Positions 7,745-16,372 of a stretch of DNA of 37,557 bases are shown here, one piece after another. Every line of letters begins with the position of its first letter. Position 1 is the stretch's first letter. Source of the stretch: Acetobacteraceae bacterium (GTDB lineage: Bacteria; Pseudomonadota; Alphaproteobacteria; Acetobacterales; Acetobacteraceae). The notes under the pieces were generated by a model. It worked only from the letters and a program-made list of their open reading frames with translations, was not told where the DNA came from and searched no databases. Both the position numbers and the translations under genes were made by a program. The stretch is taken from the NCBI GenBank assembly GCA_947474705.1, contig CANJJS010000049.1:1-37557 (forward strand), given 5' to 3'.

Positions 7745-8127
7745 ACGGCGGGGATGTGTAGGTGCCGCGGCGCCGCCTCATAAGCATTGAGGCGATTCCC
7801 GACGCGGCTCGAATTGTTCCGGGTCTGGGTTCGGATGCCAGACGCATCGTCCCCGCCGCTCGATCGTTTCCCCGCCGTTCTGGGGCGGATCCCGTCCCAT
7901 ATCGCCTAAAGGCCCTCGCGCGGTCGACCTGGGCGTTTCCCCGCCCGCGCGGGGTGAGGTCGGGTACTGAGTTGTCGCCCCGTGGCCTCGACTGGGGTCA
8001 CGGGGACCGTCTTGGTGCTTGTGGGGCGGCGTTCCAGGGTTTCCATGTCTTCCTCCGATCGCCTTTAAGCGCCGGTTGCGCGCGGGTCGCGCTCGTTGGA
8101 TGCTGCCGGAAACGGAGGAACCAGTTC
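7745..8127. other. 383-base intergenic region, possibly an intergenic repeat
   Basis: No convincing plus-strand gene lies here. The SDR reading frame happens to stay open back to 7762, but the upstream part encodes Arg/Pro/Ala-rich sequence with no family resemblance, and the SDR has its own strong ribosome-binding site. On the minus strand a 46-codon ORF (8046 down to 7906) starts with ATG preceded by GGAGGA at five bases; its Arg/Pro/Thr-rich product looks like translated repeat rather than a protein. Several GC-rich inverted segments (around 7871-7890 and 7938-7955) suggest a structured intergenic repeat or untranslated RNA. I cannot name it. Confidence 0.35.
8100..8113 (+). promoter_or_regulatory. 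14-bp element shared with the LLM gene leader (copy 2)
   Basis: This second exact copy of ATGCTGCCGGAAAC ends just before the GGAGG ribosome-binding site of the SDR gene. See the copy at 6901-6914. Confidence 0.4.
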
Positions 8128-8955
8128 ATGACCGAGACCATTGCCATCGTGACCGGCGGCCTGCGCGGATTGGGCCGCGCCATGACCTTGGGCTTGTTGG
8201 GGCAGGGGCGCCGTGTCGCCGCTGTCGGCCATATCGCGGGGGACGCGGACGAGATGCGGGCGTTGGCGGGCGAGCACGCGTCGCGGTTGTTGCCGCTGGT
8301 CGCGGATTTGCGCGATCCGGCGCAGTGCGATCGGGTTTTCGCGATGACGCGGGCGGCGTTCGGCGGCGATCCCGGCATTCTCGTGAACAACGCTGGTCTG
8401 ACCTTCACCTTTATCGATCCGGCGCGATTCCGGCGCGAGACTCCGCAGCGGTTCTGGGAAACCGGCGACGACATTATTCAGGCCGTCATGGACACGAATT
8501 TCGTCGCCGCCGATCAGATGGCGCGGCGCGCGGTGCCCGGCATGTTGAAAGCGGGCTGGGGCCGGATCGTGAATGTCACGACGAAGCTCGACACGATGAA
8601 CCGGATCGGCAGCGATCCGTATGGGCCGTCCAAGGCGGCGCTGGAGATGGCCTCCGAGATCTGGGCCAAGGAGCTGGCGGGCACGGGCGTCAACGTCAAC
8701 ATCGTCAATCCCGGCGCGGGCGCGAACACGCCGGGTATGGCGGACGAGATGCGCGCGCGCTCGGCCGCGGCGGCGGTGCCGTTGCTGGTGGAACCGGACG
8801 ACATGGTGGCGCCGCTGCTGTTCGTCGTCTCGCGCGCGGCCGACGCGGTGAATGGATTTCGCTTCGACGCCAACAACTGGTTCGCCGATCGCGACCCGAA
8901 AACCCTGACGCGGCCGGCGGGCTTTGTTTTGCATCCGGAAGGGGGTTGGAACTGA
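8128..8955 (+). CDS. SDR family NAD(P)-dependent oxidoreductase
   Basis: This 275-residue short-chain dehydrogenase has the dinucleotide-binding TGGLRGLGRA near residue 9, ILVNNAG near residue 89, and the active-site YGPSK. At the position 13 residues before the catalytic Tyr, where most SDRs have Ser, it has Thr (NVTTKLDTM), so catalysis may be altered or Thr may substitute. The C-terminal region (NGFRFDANNWFADRD) is longer than the usual DGG ending. The start has GGAGG nine bases upstream. It may belong with the LLM and VOC genes to one catabolic set, supported by a shared 14-bp leader element. The substrate is unknown. Confidence 0.85.
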   Translation: MTETIAIVTGGLRGLGRAMTLGLLGQGRRVAAVGHIAGDADEMRALAGEHASRLLPLVADLRDPAQCDRVFAMTRAAFGGDPGILVNNAGLTFTFIDPARFRRETPQRFWETGDDIIQAVMDTNFVAADQMARRAVPGMLKAGWGRIVNVTTKLDTMNRIGSDPYGPSKAALEMASEIWAKELAGTGVNVNIVNPGAGANTPGMADEMRARSAAAAVPLLVEPDDMVAPLLFVVSRAADAVNGFRFDANNWFADRDPKTLTRPAGFVLHPEGGWN

Positions 8956-9052
8956 GCGGCGGCGGACCATTTGGTAACCGGGCGGACATCCCGGACGCTT
9001 CGCGGGCACGTCCCTCTTGCCGAACCCGTCCGGACGCGCGAACCTCTCATTT

Positions 9053-9078
9053 CCCGGCCCCGGCCGGGCTCGGGTTTT
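9053..9078 (+). terminator. possible intrinsic terminator after SDR gene
   Basis: CCCGGCC-CC-GGCCGGG forms a perfect 7-bp GC hairpin at 9053-9068, followed after six bases by TTTT. It lies between the SDR and clpS genes, which read the same way. The distance from stem to T-run is longer than ideal. Confidence 0.35.
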
Positions 9079-9188
9079 CGCGGCGGACGGTTCGGAATGC
9101 TTCCACCGGGGGCAGACGATCCGATAAGGTAACTCCCGCGAGGGGAAGGAACAGGCGACGTGCCGGTGCGTAGGAACAGGGCTGAACA

Positions 9189-9527
9189 ATGAGCGACGGC
9201 GACAGGCGCGGGAACGGTGGGAACACCGACAATCCCAACATCGGCGTGGTGGTCAAGGCGCGGCCCAAGACCCGCAAACCCGCGATGTACAAAGTTTTGA
9301 TGTTGAACGACGATTACACGCCAATGGAATTCGTCGTGCACGTGCTGGAACGGTTTTTTCAGAAGAACCGCGACGAGGCGACCGCGATCATGCTGCACGT
9401 CCATCGCCGCGGTGTCGGCGTGTGCGGTGTGTTCACGTACGAGGTCGCGGAAACCAAGGTGACTCAGGTGATGGATCTCGCCCGGCAGAACCAGCACCCG
9501 CTGCAATGCACGATCGAAAAGGAATAG
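9189..9527 (+). CDS. clpS: ATP-dependent Clp protease adaptor ClpS
   Basis: This 112-residue protein matches ClpS. After a disordered, Gly/Asn-rich N-terminal tail comes the core with [20 protein letters not shown], a pocket that in ClpS binds N-terminal destabilising residues, and then [21 protein letters not shown]. ClpS delivers N-degron substrates to the ClpAP protease in the cytoplasm. The next gene, 70 bases downstream, encodes its partner ClpA, the standard bacterial arrangement. An AGGAACAGGG stretch precedes the ATG. Confidence 0.97.
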   Translation: MSDGDRRGNGGNTDNPNIGVVVKARPKTRKPAMYKVLMLNDDYTPMEFVVHVLERFFQKNRDEATAIMLHVHRRGVGVCGVFTYEVAETKVTQVMDLARQNQHPLQCTIEKE

Positions 9528-9597
9528 CGGCCGATCCCCGCGCGTTTCAAGCCGCCCAGGTCCGGGGTTGGACCGGACAGACCAGGAGCAGAGAGCC

Positions 9598-11961
9598 ATG
9601 TTGTCCCGGAATTTGGAGCAAACGCTTCACAGAGCTTTGTCCCTGGCCAGTGACCGCCGTCACGAATACGCGACCCTCGAGCATCTGTTGCTGGGTCTGA
9701 CGGAGGACACCGACGCCGCGACCGTCCTTAAGGCTTGCGGCCTCGATCTGGATAAGCTGAAAGCCGATTTGGGGGAGTTCCTGGACAAGGACCTCGCGGG
9801 TCTGGCGACCGACCGGCCCGGCGATCCGAAGCCGACGGCGGGGTTCCAGCGGGTGGTGCAGCGCGCCGCGATCCATGTGCAGTCCTCGGGCCGCGACGAA
9901 GTGACCGGCGCCAATGTGCTGGTCGCCTTGTTCAGCGAGCGGGAGAGCCACGCGGTCTACTTTCTGCAAATGCAGGACATGACGCGGCTCGACGCGGTGA
10001 ACTTCATCAGTCACGGGATCGCCAAGGCGCCGGGACGGTCGACGCAGCGGCCGGTGCTGGGCTCGAACAACAACAACAAAGAGCCGAACGAAGGCGGCCC
10101 CGAGCAGGAGCGGGAGGAAAAACCGAACCGCCGGGGTAAAGAGGATGCGCTGTCCAACTACTGCGTGAACCTGAACAAGAAGGCGCAGGCGGGAAAAATC
10201 GATCCGTTGATCGGCCGTGACCTCGAAATCGAGCGGACGATCCAGATCCTGTGCCGCCGCACCAAGAACAATCCGCTGTATGTGGGCGATCCCGGCGTCG
10301 GCAAGACCGCGATCGCGGAAGGCCTGGCCAAGCGCATCGTCGAGGGCGATGTTCCCGAGGTGCTGCTGAAATCGACGATCTTCGCGCTCGACATGGGCTC
10401 GCTGCTGGCGGGCACGCGCTATCGCGGCGATTTCGAGGAACGGTTGAAGGCGGTCGTTACCGAGCTGGAGGCGCATCCCGGCGCGATTCTGTTCATCGAC
10501 GAAATCCATACGGTGATCGGCGCGGGCGCGACCAGCGGTGGGGCGATGGACGCCTCCAACTTGCTGAAACCGGCGCTGGCGTCCGGCAATATGCGGTGCA
10601 TCGGCAGCACGACGTACAAAGAATTCCGGAATTATTTCGAGAAAGACCGGGCGCTGGTCCGGCGCTTTCAGAAGATCGACGTCAACGAGCCGAACATCGA
10701 GGACACGATCAAGATTCTGCGCGGCCTGAAAACCAACTACGAAAAGCATCACAAGGTTGAGTACACGGAAGAGGCGTTGCGCGCCGCCGTGGAGCTGTCG
10801 GCGAAATACATCAACGACCGGAAACTGCCGGACAAGGCGATCGACGTGATCGACGAGGTTGGCGCGTCCCGGATGTTGCTGCCGGAAGACAAGCGCCGCA
10901 AAGTCGTGACATTGAAGGACGTGGAGGAGATCGTCGCCAAGATCGCCCGCATTCCCCCGAAGAGCGTTTCCGCCGACGACAAGGAGACGCTGCGGACTCT
11001 GGAACGCGATCTGAAGGCGATGGTGTTCGGCCAGGACAAGGCGATCGAGGCGCTGTCCGCCGCGATCAAGCTGGCGCGCGCGGGTTTGCGGGAACCGGAG
11101 AAGCCGATCGGCAATTACCTGTTCTCCGGCCCGACCGGCGTCGGCAAGACCGAGGTCGCCAAGCAGTTGGCGTCCACGATGGGCATCGAGCTGATCCGTT
11201 TCGACATGTCGGAATACATGGAACGGCACAGCGTATCCCGGCTGATCGGCGCACCGCCGGGCTATGTCGGGTTCGACCAGGGCGGTTTGCTGACCGATGC
11301 GATCGACCAGCACCCGCACGCGGTGCTGCTACTGGACGAAATCGAGAAGGCGCATCCCGATCTGTTCAACATCCTGTTGCAGATCATGGATCACGGGAAA
11401 CTGACCGACCACAACGGCAAATCCGTCGACTTCCGCAACATCATCCTAATCATGACCACCAACGCGGGTGCGTCGGATCTCGCGAAGGAAGCGATCGGTT
11501 TCGGCCGCGAGTCCCGGGTGGGCGAGGACGAGGAGGCGATCAAGCGTTTGTTTACGCCGGAATTCCGCAACCGCCTGGACGCGACCATCGCCTTCGCCGG
11601 TCTGACGCCGGAGATCGTGGGCCGTGTCGTCGAAAAATTCGTCATGCAGTTGGAGGCGCAGCTCGCCGACCGCAACGTGACGATCGAGGCGTCCTCGGCG
11701 GCCAAGGAGTGGCTGGCGGAACGCGGCTACGACAAGCTGTATGGCGCGCGTCCGCTGGCGCGGGTCATTCAGGAGCACATCAAGAAGCCGCTGGCCGAGG
11801 AATTGTTGTTCGGCAAGCTGATCAAGGGTGGCTCGGTCAAGGTCGGGTTGAAGGATGGCAAGCTGACGTTCGATATCGAGGAAGCGCCGGCGCCGGCCTC
11901 GACGTCGTCCGAGGGCGAGGCGGAAGACGGGTCCGGCAAGGCGCCCGAAGCCGTCGAGTAG
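9598..11961 (+). CDS. clpA: ATP-dependent Clp protease ATP-binding subunit ClpA
   Basis: This 787-residue Hsp100 unfoldase has two AAA+ domains. The N-terminal domain (residues 1-140) is where ClpS docks; a charged, Asn/Gln/Glu-rich linker ([19 protein letters not shown]) follows. AAA-1 has Walker [14 protein letters not shown] and Walker [13 protein letters not shown]-2 has [13 protein letters not shown] and [13 protein letters not shown]. The ClpP-binding tripeptide region lies in AAA-2. The C terminus adds an acidic tail. It unfolds substrates for ClpP. The start at 9598 was chosen because [14 protein letters not shown] is the usual ClpA N terminus and AGGAG lies upstream. The gene is paired with clpS. 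Confidence 0.97.
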   Translation: MLSRNLEQTLHRALSLASDRRHEYATLEHLLLGLTEDTDAATVLKACGLDLDKLKADLGEFLDKDLAGLATDRPGDPKPTAGFQRVVQRAAIHVQSSGRDEVTGANVLVALFSERESHAVYFLQMQDMTRLDAVNFISHGIAKAPGRSTQRPVLGSNNNNKEPNEGGPEQEREEKPNRRGKEDALSNYCVNLNKKAQAGKIDPLIGRDLEIERTIQILCRRTKNNPLYVGDPGVGKTAIAEGLAKRIVEGDVPEVLLKSTIFALDMGSLLAGTRYRGDFEERLKAVVTELEAHPGAILFIDEIHTVIGAGATSGGAMDASNLLKPALASGNMRCIGSTTYKEFRNYFEKDRALVRRFQKIDVNEPNIEDTIKILRGLKTNYEKHHKVEYTEEALRAAVELSAKYINDRKLPDKAIDVIDEVGASRMLLPEDKRRKVVTLKDVEEIVAKIARIPPKSVSADDKETLRTLERDLKAMVFGQDKAIEALSAAIKLARAGLREPEKPIGNYLFSGPTGVGKTEVAKQLASTMGIELIRFDMSEYMERHSVSRLIGAPPGYVGFDQGGLLTDAIDQHPHAVLLLDEIEKAHPDLFNILLQIMDHGKLTDHNGKSVDFRNIILIMTTNAGASDLAKEAIGFGRESRVGEDEEAIKRLFTPEFRNRLDATIAFAGLTPEIVGRVVEKFVMQLEAQLADRNVTIEASSAAKEWLAERGYDKLYGARPLARVIQEHIKKPLAEELLFGKLIKGGSVKVGLKDGKLTFDIEEAPAPASTSSEGEAEDGSGKAPEAVE

Positions 11962-12005
11962 GGGGTGGGCTGCCCCCCTCCGTCATCCCCCGACTCGATC
12001 GGGGG
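11961..12005. repeat. GC-rich hairpins after clpA
   Basis: Two stems follow the clpA stop. GGGGG and CCCCC flank a seven-base loop at about 11961-11977, and CCCCCGA-CTCGA-TCGGGGG forms a perfect 7-bp stem at 11987-12005. The second has the look of the short palindromes scattered between genes in alphaproteobacteria. They may also terminate clpA transcription, although no T-run follows. The rest of the 263-base gap to the next gene shows nothing else. Confidence 0.45.
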
Positions 12006-12224
12006 ACCGGGGGCGGCACGGAGGTATTTGTCCGGCACTTCCGGTGGCCCGATCGTGTCGGGCCATGACGAGCGAGGGGCCGTGCCAGGCGTCGAATTTT
12101 ATCGCGCGGAGGCACGTCGGCCAGAAGATCGAACCGGAAGCACACAAATAAGGGGTACCAACCCCAGGCATCGTTGGCCCAGGCATGGTTGGGCGAAGAA
12201 AAACCCGCCGAAAGGAGAAGTATC

Positions 12225-12989
12225 ATGGACGACCTGACCCCGGTTGGCGGCGTATGCGGCCCGGATGGATGCGACGACCTCGCCAGCGCGCCCGAGGCGT
12301 TGAACCCGGTAACGCTCGGCGCCGGGACGCGGATCGACATCGTCTCCGACGCGATTTGCCCCTGGTGCTATGTCGGCAAGCGCCAGATGGAGCGGGCGCT
12401 GGTCTCGTTGAACGGAGAGGGGTTGAACTTCTCGATCCATTGGAATCCCTTCCAGCTCAATCCGGACATGGCGAAGGAGGGCGTCGATCGCGCCGCGTAC
12501 CGCGCCTGGAAGTTCGGAAGCCCGGAGAAAGCCGCCGCGATCGACGCGCGGATCGTCGAAGCCGCCGCGCAGGTGGGTCTGACATTCCGTCCCGAGCGCA
12601 TCAAACGCACCCCCAACACGATCGACGCGCATCGTCTGATCTGGTTCGCGGGCCAGCAGGGCGTGCAGGACGCGGCGATGGAGGCGGTGTTCCAGGCCTA
12701 TTTCATCGAAGCGCAGGACATTGGTACCCACGAAGTCCTGGCGGATTGCGCCGCGGCGGCGGGGATTGGCAGGGCTGAGGCGCTGGCGTTCCTGAGCGGC
12801 GATCTCGCGGACCAGGAAATGCGCGCGGCCACCCGGGCGGCGCGCGAGGCGGGCGTGAGCGGCGTGCCGTCGTTCTTCCTCGACGGTTACACTCTGTTTT
12901 CCGGCGCCATGCCGGCCGCGACGATGGCGGACGCGTTCCGGCAGGGCAACAAGGTTCTGCGGGAACGGGCAGCGAACCCCGAGGCCTGA
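12225..12989 (+). CDS. DsbA family oxidoreductase (FrnE-like)
   Basis: This 254-residue thioredoxin-fold protein has the active-site CPWC (residues 45-48) in DAICPWCYVGKRQME, an inserted helical domain, and the cis-Pro loop VSGVPSFFLDG near the C terminus, as in FrnE/2-hydroxychromene-2-carboxylate isomerase-like DsbA proteins. There is no signal peptide, so it is probably cytoplasmic and may handle disulfides under oxidative stress. The N-terminal ~34 residues precede the first strand and include a second Cys pair (C11 and C16 in VCGPDGCDD), a possible extra redox or metal site. AAAGGAG precedes the ATG; an upstream in-frame ATG at 12174 lacks this. Confidence 0.85.
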   Translation: MDDLTPVGGVCGPDGCDDLASAPEALNPVTLGAGTRIDIVSDAICPWCYVGKRQMERALVSLNGEGLNFSIHWNPFQLNPDMAKEGVDRAAYRAWKFGSPEKAAAIDARIVEAAAQVGLTFRPERIKRTPNTIDAHRLIWFAGQQGVQDAAMEAVFQAYFIEAQDIGTHEVLADCAAAAGIGRAEALAFLSGDLADQEMRAATRAAREAGVSGVPSFFLDGYTLFSGAMPAATMADAFRQGNKVLRERAANPEA

Positions 12990-12999
12990 TGCGGGCCGG

Positions 13000-14139
13000 T
13001 CAGTTGGGAACGGCCGCCAGGTAAGGCGGTTCGTGCGCATGCACCAGCACGTCGCCGAGCTTGGCGACCAGGTAGTCCGCGATTTCCGGTTCGACGTTTT
13101 CCGTCATGGTCAGCACGCGGCTGATCACCCGTGCGCGAAAGCGTTCCAGGTCGCGCGGCCCGCCGTCGAAGGCGGTTTCATCGACAACCTGGACCGCCGT
13201 CTGGAACGCGCCGAACAGCGCTGGCGGCATGCGTGCTTTCCGGTACAGCGCGTCGAGGCCGCGGCCGGATTTTTCGTGGATCAGGATTTGCGCGTTGCCG
13301 ATCGGAATCTCGCCCATTTCCGCCAGGGCCACTTCGAAAAACGCGATATCGCCCAAACATAAAGCACGGAAGACCAAGGCCGGAGTCAGGCGTCCGGTAT
13401 GGTGCAACTGGGCGATCAATTGGCGAAGTTCCGTCTCGGGCGCGCCGGCGCTCAGCATGATCATCGCGTGTTCCCGGCAGCCCAGCACGATGTCGGTCGC
13501 CACGCCGGCGGGCAGCGCCTGGGTTTTCAGGATATGTTCCTGCAATTGCGCGGAGATCATCGTCACGAGACGCTCGCACACCGTCATCGGCAGGCCGTCG
13601 CGATGCGCCATCGCCGATTTCACCCGATCGGAGCCCGCGAATCTGGTCATCGCCCGCTGAAAGCTGGCCTCGGCGATCGCGGCGGTGGGGTTGCCCATCA
13701 GCACGGCCACGGCTGGTTCCGCGCCATGCTCGACAATCGCCTCGGATACGGTTTCCGTCAGGTGGGGCCGGCCCGCGATCGCCGATTGCTTTCTGGGCGA
13801 TCCGCCACGCACCAGCGCCACCAAATCGTCGTCCGTTAACACCACGGACTCGGCGAGAACGGGCAGCGCGACCGAGTCGATATCCGCCGCCAGCTTCATC
13901 GCCACGTCGTGCGGCAGGTTCGGCGAGTGCCGTAAGCCGTGCGACAGCGCCGCGCGTACCTTCGTTTCCACATCCCTGGCCAGCAACCGGACGATATCGC
14001 GGGCCAACGCGACCTCGCCCGGCGCGAGATCGTTGCCAGACAGATGCGCGGCCATGCTGTCGGCCAGTTCCGCGCGCAAATCCGGAGAAGGCTGCGCGAG
14101 CAGCCGGGCGACGTCCTGGGGGGTCAGCGGGGTGGCCAT
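13000..14139 (-). CDS. DUF2336 domain-containing protein
   Basis: This 379-residue, largely helical cytoplasmic protein has HEAT-like repeated helices rich in Leu/Ala, such as AELADSMAAHLSGNDLAPGEVALARDIVRLLARDVETKVRAALS split over several helices, followed by SVALPVLAESVVLTDDDLVALV. The order and spacing match DUF2336, a family known mainly from alphaproteobacteria and without assigned biochemistry. The ATG at 14139 follows GAGG at six bases, while the longer in-frame option begins with GTG and has no ribosome-binding site. It is convergent with the DsbA-like gene (10-base gap) and divergent from the sulfhydrylase operon. Confidence 0.8.
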   Translation of the reverse strand: MATPLTPQDVARLLAQPSPDLRAELADSMAAHLSGNDLAPGEVALARDIVRLLARDVETKVRAALSHGLRHSPNLPHDVAMKLAADIDSVALPVLAESVVLTDDDLVALVRGGSPRKQSAIAGRPHLTETVSEAIVEHGAEPAVAVLMGNPTAAIAEASFQRAMTRFAGSDRVKSAMAHRDGLPMTVCERLVTMISAQLQEHILKTQALPAGVATDIVLGCREHAMIMLSAGAPETELRQLIAQLHHTGRLTPALVFRALCLGDIAFFEVALAEMGEIPIGNAQILIHEKSGRGLDALYRKARMPPALFGAFQTAVQVVDETAFDGGPRDLERFRARVISRVLTMTENVEPEIADYLVAKLGDVLVHAHEPPYLAAVPN

Positions 14140-14200
14140 GGCGAACCTCGTGGGGAAACTCAACGCCACCACTCTGCGCCATCGAAATGAAGGATCGGTT

Positions 14201-14298
14201 AATACCGGCGCGTTTTCCCGGTTCGGCGAAAAAATACCGGCGATTTTTGCGGCACGCGAGTTTTCGCCTCATCGCGTTGACTATATTGGCGATTTTTC
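14201..14298 (+). promoter_or_regulatory. three direct repeats upstream of the sulfhydrylase operon
   Basis: AATACCGGCGCGTTTT begins at 14201, AATACCGGCGATTTTT at 14233, and a third diverged copy (ATATTGGCGATTTTT) at about 14284. The first two are 32 bases apart. GGCGAAAA at 14225-14232 and TTTTCGCC at 14261-14268 also form an inverted repeat around the second copy, and TTGACT at about 14277 could be a -35 box. Repeated sites of this kind between divergent genes suggest a regulator-binding array controlling the metabolic operon, the DUF2336 gene, or both. Confidence 0.5.
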
Positions 14299-14379
14299 CT
14301 CTTTCGCGGTTCCGCGTTTACCAGTCCGGCGCCGCGTGTTACCCATTGGACAGCGAAATAAACGTGGGAGCCCGCCGAC

Positions 14380-15672
14380 ATGACCTCCAAACATCCGGAA
14401 ACGCTCGCCCTTCATGCCGGCTGGCGCCGCGACAGCGCCACCAACGCGGTGGCGGTGCCGATCTACCAGACCACCTCGTTCCAGTTCGACAGTTCGGAGC
14501 ACGCGGCCAACCTGTTCGGGCTCAAGGAACTTGGGAATATTTACACCCGCATCATGAACCCGACGCAGGACGCGCTGGAACAACGCCTCGCCGCGCTGGA
14601 AGGCGGGGTCGCGGCGCTCGGCCTCGCGTCGGGCCAGGCGGCATCGGCGTTCTCGGTGCAGAACCTGTGCCGTGCCGGCGACAACATCGTCACCTCGACC
14701 GATCTTTATGGCGGCACCTGGAACCTGTTCGCGAACACGCTGAAGGATCAGGGTATCGAAGCTCGCTTCGTCGATCCAACGGACCCGGAGGCCTTCGCGC
14801 GCGCCACCGACGACAAGACTCGCGCCTGGTACGCCGAGACCCTGCCGAACCCGAAGTTGATCCCGTTTCCGATCGCGGAAGTGGCCGCCATCGGCCGTAA
14901 ATTCGGCATTCCGCTGATCATGGACAACACCGCGGCGCCGCTGTTGGTGCGCCCCTTCGATCATGGCGCGGCGGTCGTGATGTATTCCACCACGAAATAC
15001 ATCGGCGGCCACGGCACCTCGATTGGCGGCGTCGTCATCGACGGCGGCAATTTCGACTGGGAGGCGAATCCCGCCCGCCAGCCACTGCTCAATACCCCGG
15101 ACCCCAGCTATCACGGCGCGGTGTGGACGCAGGCGGTGAAGCCGCTCGGCCCGATCGCCTATATCCTGAAAATGCGCGTGACGCTGCTGCGCGATCTGGG
15201 CGCGGCGATGGCGCCGTTCAACGCCTTCCTGTTCCTGCAGGGCGTCGAAACCCTGGCTCTTCGCATGCGCGCGCATTGCGAGAATTCGCTGGCCGTCGCC
15301 AAATTCCTCGCGGGCCGCAAGGGTGTTTCGCGGGTTATCCATCCCTCCCAGCACACCGGTCTCGGGGCGGAACGCACCGCGAAATATCTCACAAAAGGCA
15401 TGGGCGGCCTCTGTGGCTTCGAACTCGCCGGTGGGGTCGAGGCGGGACGGAAATTCATCGACTCCCTGAAGATGATCTACCACGTCGCCAATATCGGCGA
15501 CGCGCGGACGCTGGCCATCCATCCCGCCAGCACCACGCATTCTCAGCTCTCGGCGGCCGAACAGGCGGCGACCGGCGTCACGCCGGGGTATGTCCGTCTG
15601 TCCGTGGGCATCGAGCACATCGACGACATCCTGGCCGATTTGGGCCAGGCGCTCGACGCAGCCGGCGCGTAA
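14380..15672 (+). CDS. O-acetylhomoserine aminocarboxypropyltransferase / sulfhydrylase
   Basis: This 430-residue PLP-dependent Cys/Met-metabolism enzyme has the family hallmarks: TLALHAGWRRDSATNAVAVP, YTRIMNPTQDALEQRLAALEGG, the substrate-face IMDNTAAPLL, and the PLP lysine in YSTTKYIGGHG (about residue 206), with SVGIEHIDDILADLGQAL at the end. Its length and the LYGGTWNLF and HPASTTHSQLS motifs fit O-acetyl-L-homoserine sulfhydrylase (MetY), which makes homocysteine or methionine from O-acetylhomoserine and sulfide or methanethiol. A cystathionine gamma-synthase role is less likely at this length. GGGAG precedes the ATG. It is the first gene of a four-gene operon. No SAM-II riboswitch was seen upstream. 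Confidence 0.88.
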   Translation: MTSKHPETLALHAGWRRDSATNAVAVPIYQTTSFQFDSSEHAANLFGLKELGNIYTRIMNPTQDALEQRLAALEGGVAALGLASGQAASAFSVQNLCRAGDNIVTSTDLYGGTWNLFANTLKDQGIEARFVDPTDPEAFARATDDKTRAWYAETLPNPKLIPFPIAEVAAIGRKFGIPLIMDNTAAPLLVRPFDHGAAVVMYSTTKYIGGHGTSIGGVVIDGGNFDWEANPARQPLLNTPDPSYHGAVWTQAVKPLGPIAYILKMRVTLLRDLGAAMAPFNAFLFLQGVETLALRMRAHCENSLAVAKFLAGRKGVSRVIHPSQHTGLGAERTAKYLTKGMGGLCGFELAGGVEAGRKFIDSLKMIYHVANIGDARTLAIHPASTTHSQLSAAEQAATGVTPGYVRLSVGIEHIDDILADLGQALDAAGA

Positions 15673-15685
15673 TCGGGAGAAGGCG

Positions 15686-16372
15686 TTGCCAGTCGCTCTG
15701 GTCACTGGCGCCGCCCGCGGCATTGGCGCGGCGATCGCGAAACGGCTGCGCGACGGCGGTTGGACCGTCGTCGCCGCCGACCGCGACCCCTCGCCCATCG
15801 GCCGCTCCGTCGTGTGCGACGTGGCGGACGAGGCCGCGGTCATCGCCATGATCGGCGATATCGCGGCGACCGAGGGCCGGCTCGACGCGCTGATCTGCAA
15901 CGCCGGAATCAATATCCGTAAACCACTCGGAAAACTGTCGCTGGCGGAGTGGTCGTCGGTCCTGGCCACCAACCTCACCAGCACCTTCCTCCTCGTCCGC
16001 GCGGCCGAAACGCTGCTGCGCGCGGCGAAAGGCGCGGTCGTGACCATCGCCTCCACCCGCGCCCATATGTCGGAACCGGACACGGAAGCCTACGCCGCCT
16101 CCAAGGGCGGTCTCGTCGCGCTCACCCACGCCCTCGCCATCTCTCTGGGCCCCGACATCCCCGTGAACTGCGTCAGCCCAGGCTGGATCGCGACAAAGGG
16201 CGGGGCGCCAACGGCGGAGGATCATGCGTTTCACCCCGCCGGACGCGTTGGCGTGGCGGAGGATGTCGCCGCGCTGACCGCCTTCCTGGTTGGACCCGAC
16301 AGCGGTTTCATCACCGGCGCCGAATTCGTCGCCGATGGCGGGGTGACCCGCAAAATGATCTACCCGGCGTGA
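15686..16372 (+). CDS. SDR family oxidoreductase
   Basis: This 228-residue SDR has TGAARGIGAA near the N terminus, CNAGIN in the middle, Ser in TIASTRAHMS, the active-site YAASKGG, and a C-terminal GAEFVADGGVTRKM. This is the full classical Ser-Tyr-Lys set, so it should be an active NAD(P)-dependent alcohol/ketone oxidoreductase. The start is probably TTG at 15686, preceded by GGGAGAAGG five bases upstream; it lies 13 bases after the sulfhydrylase stop, and the next gene overlaps its stop by four bases. The substrate is unknown; the operon suggests work on an amino-acid-derived metabolite. Confidence 0.85.
   Translation: MPVALVTGAARGIGAAIAKRLRDGGWTVVAADRDPSPIGRSVVCDVADEAAVIAMIGDIAATEGRLDALICNAGINIRKPLGKLSLAEWSSVLATNLTSTFLLVRAAETLLRAAKGAVVTIASTRAHMSEPDTEAYAASKGGLVALTHALAISLGPDIPVNCVSPGWIATKGGAPTAEDHAFHPAGRVGVAEDVAALTAFLVGPDSGFITGAEFVADGGVTRKMIYPA

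Noticed and set aside
7762-8127. N-terminal extension of the SDR from an upstream ATG-type start
   Set aside because: The extension is Arg/Pro-rich with no domain, while the SDR fold begins at 8128 with a strong ribosome-binding site.
9547-11319. 590-codon open frame antisense to clpA
   Set aside because: ClpA on the other strand is unmistakable; this frame has no family resemblance.
14173-14379. SAM-II riboswitch upstream of the sulfhydrylase gene
   Set aside because: Expected in alphaproteobacteria, but the conserved GCTAAAAA-like 3' part and pseudoknot pattern are not seen; direct repeats are present instead.
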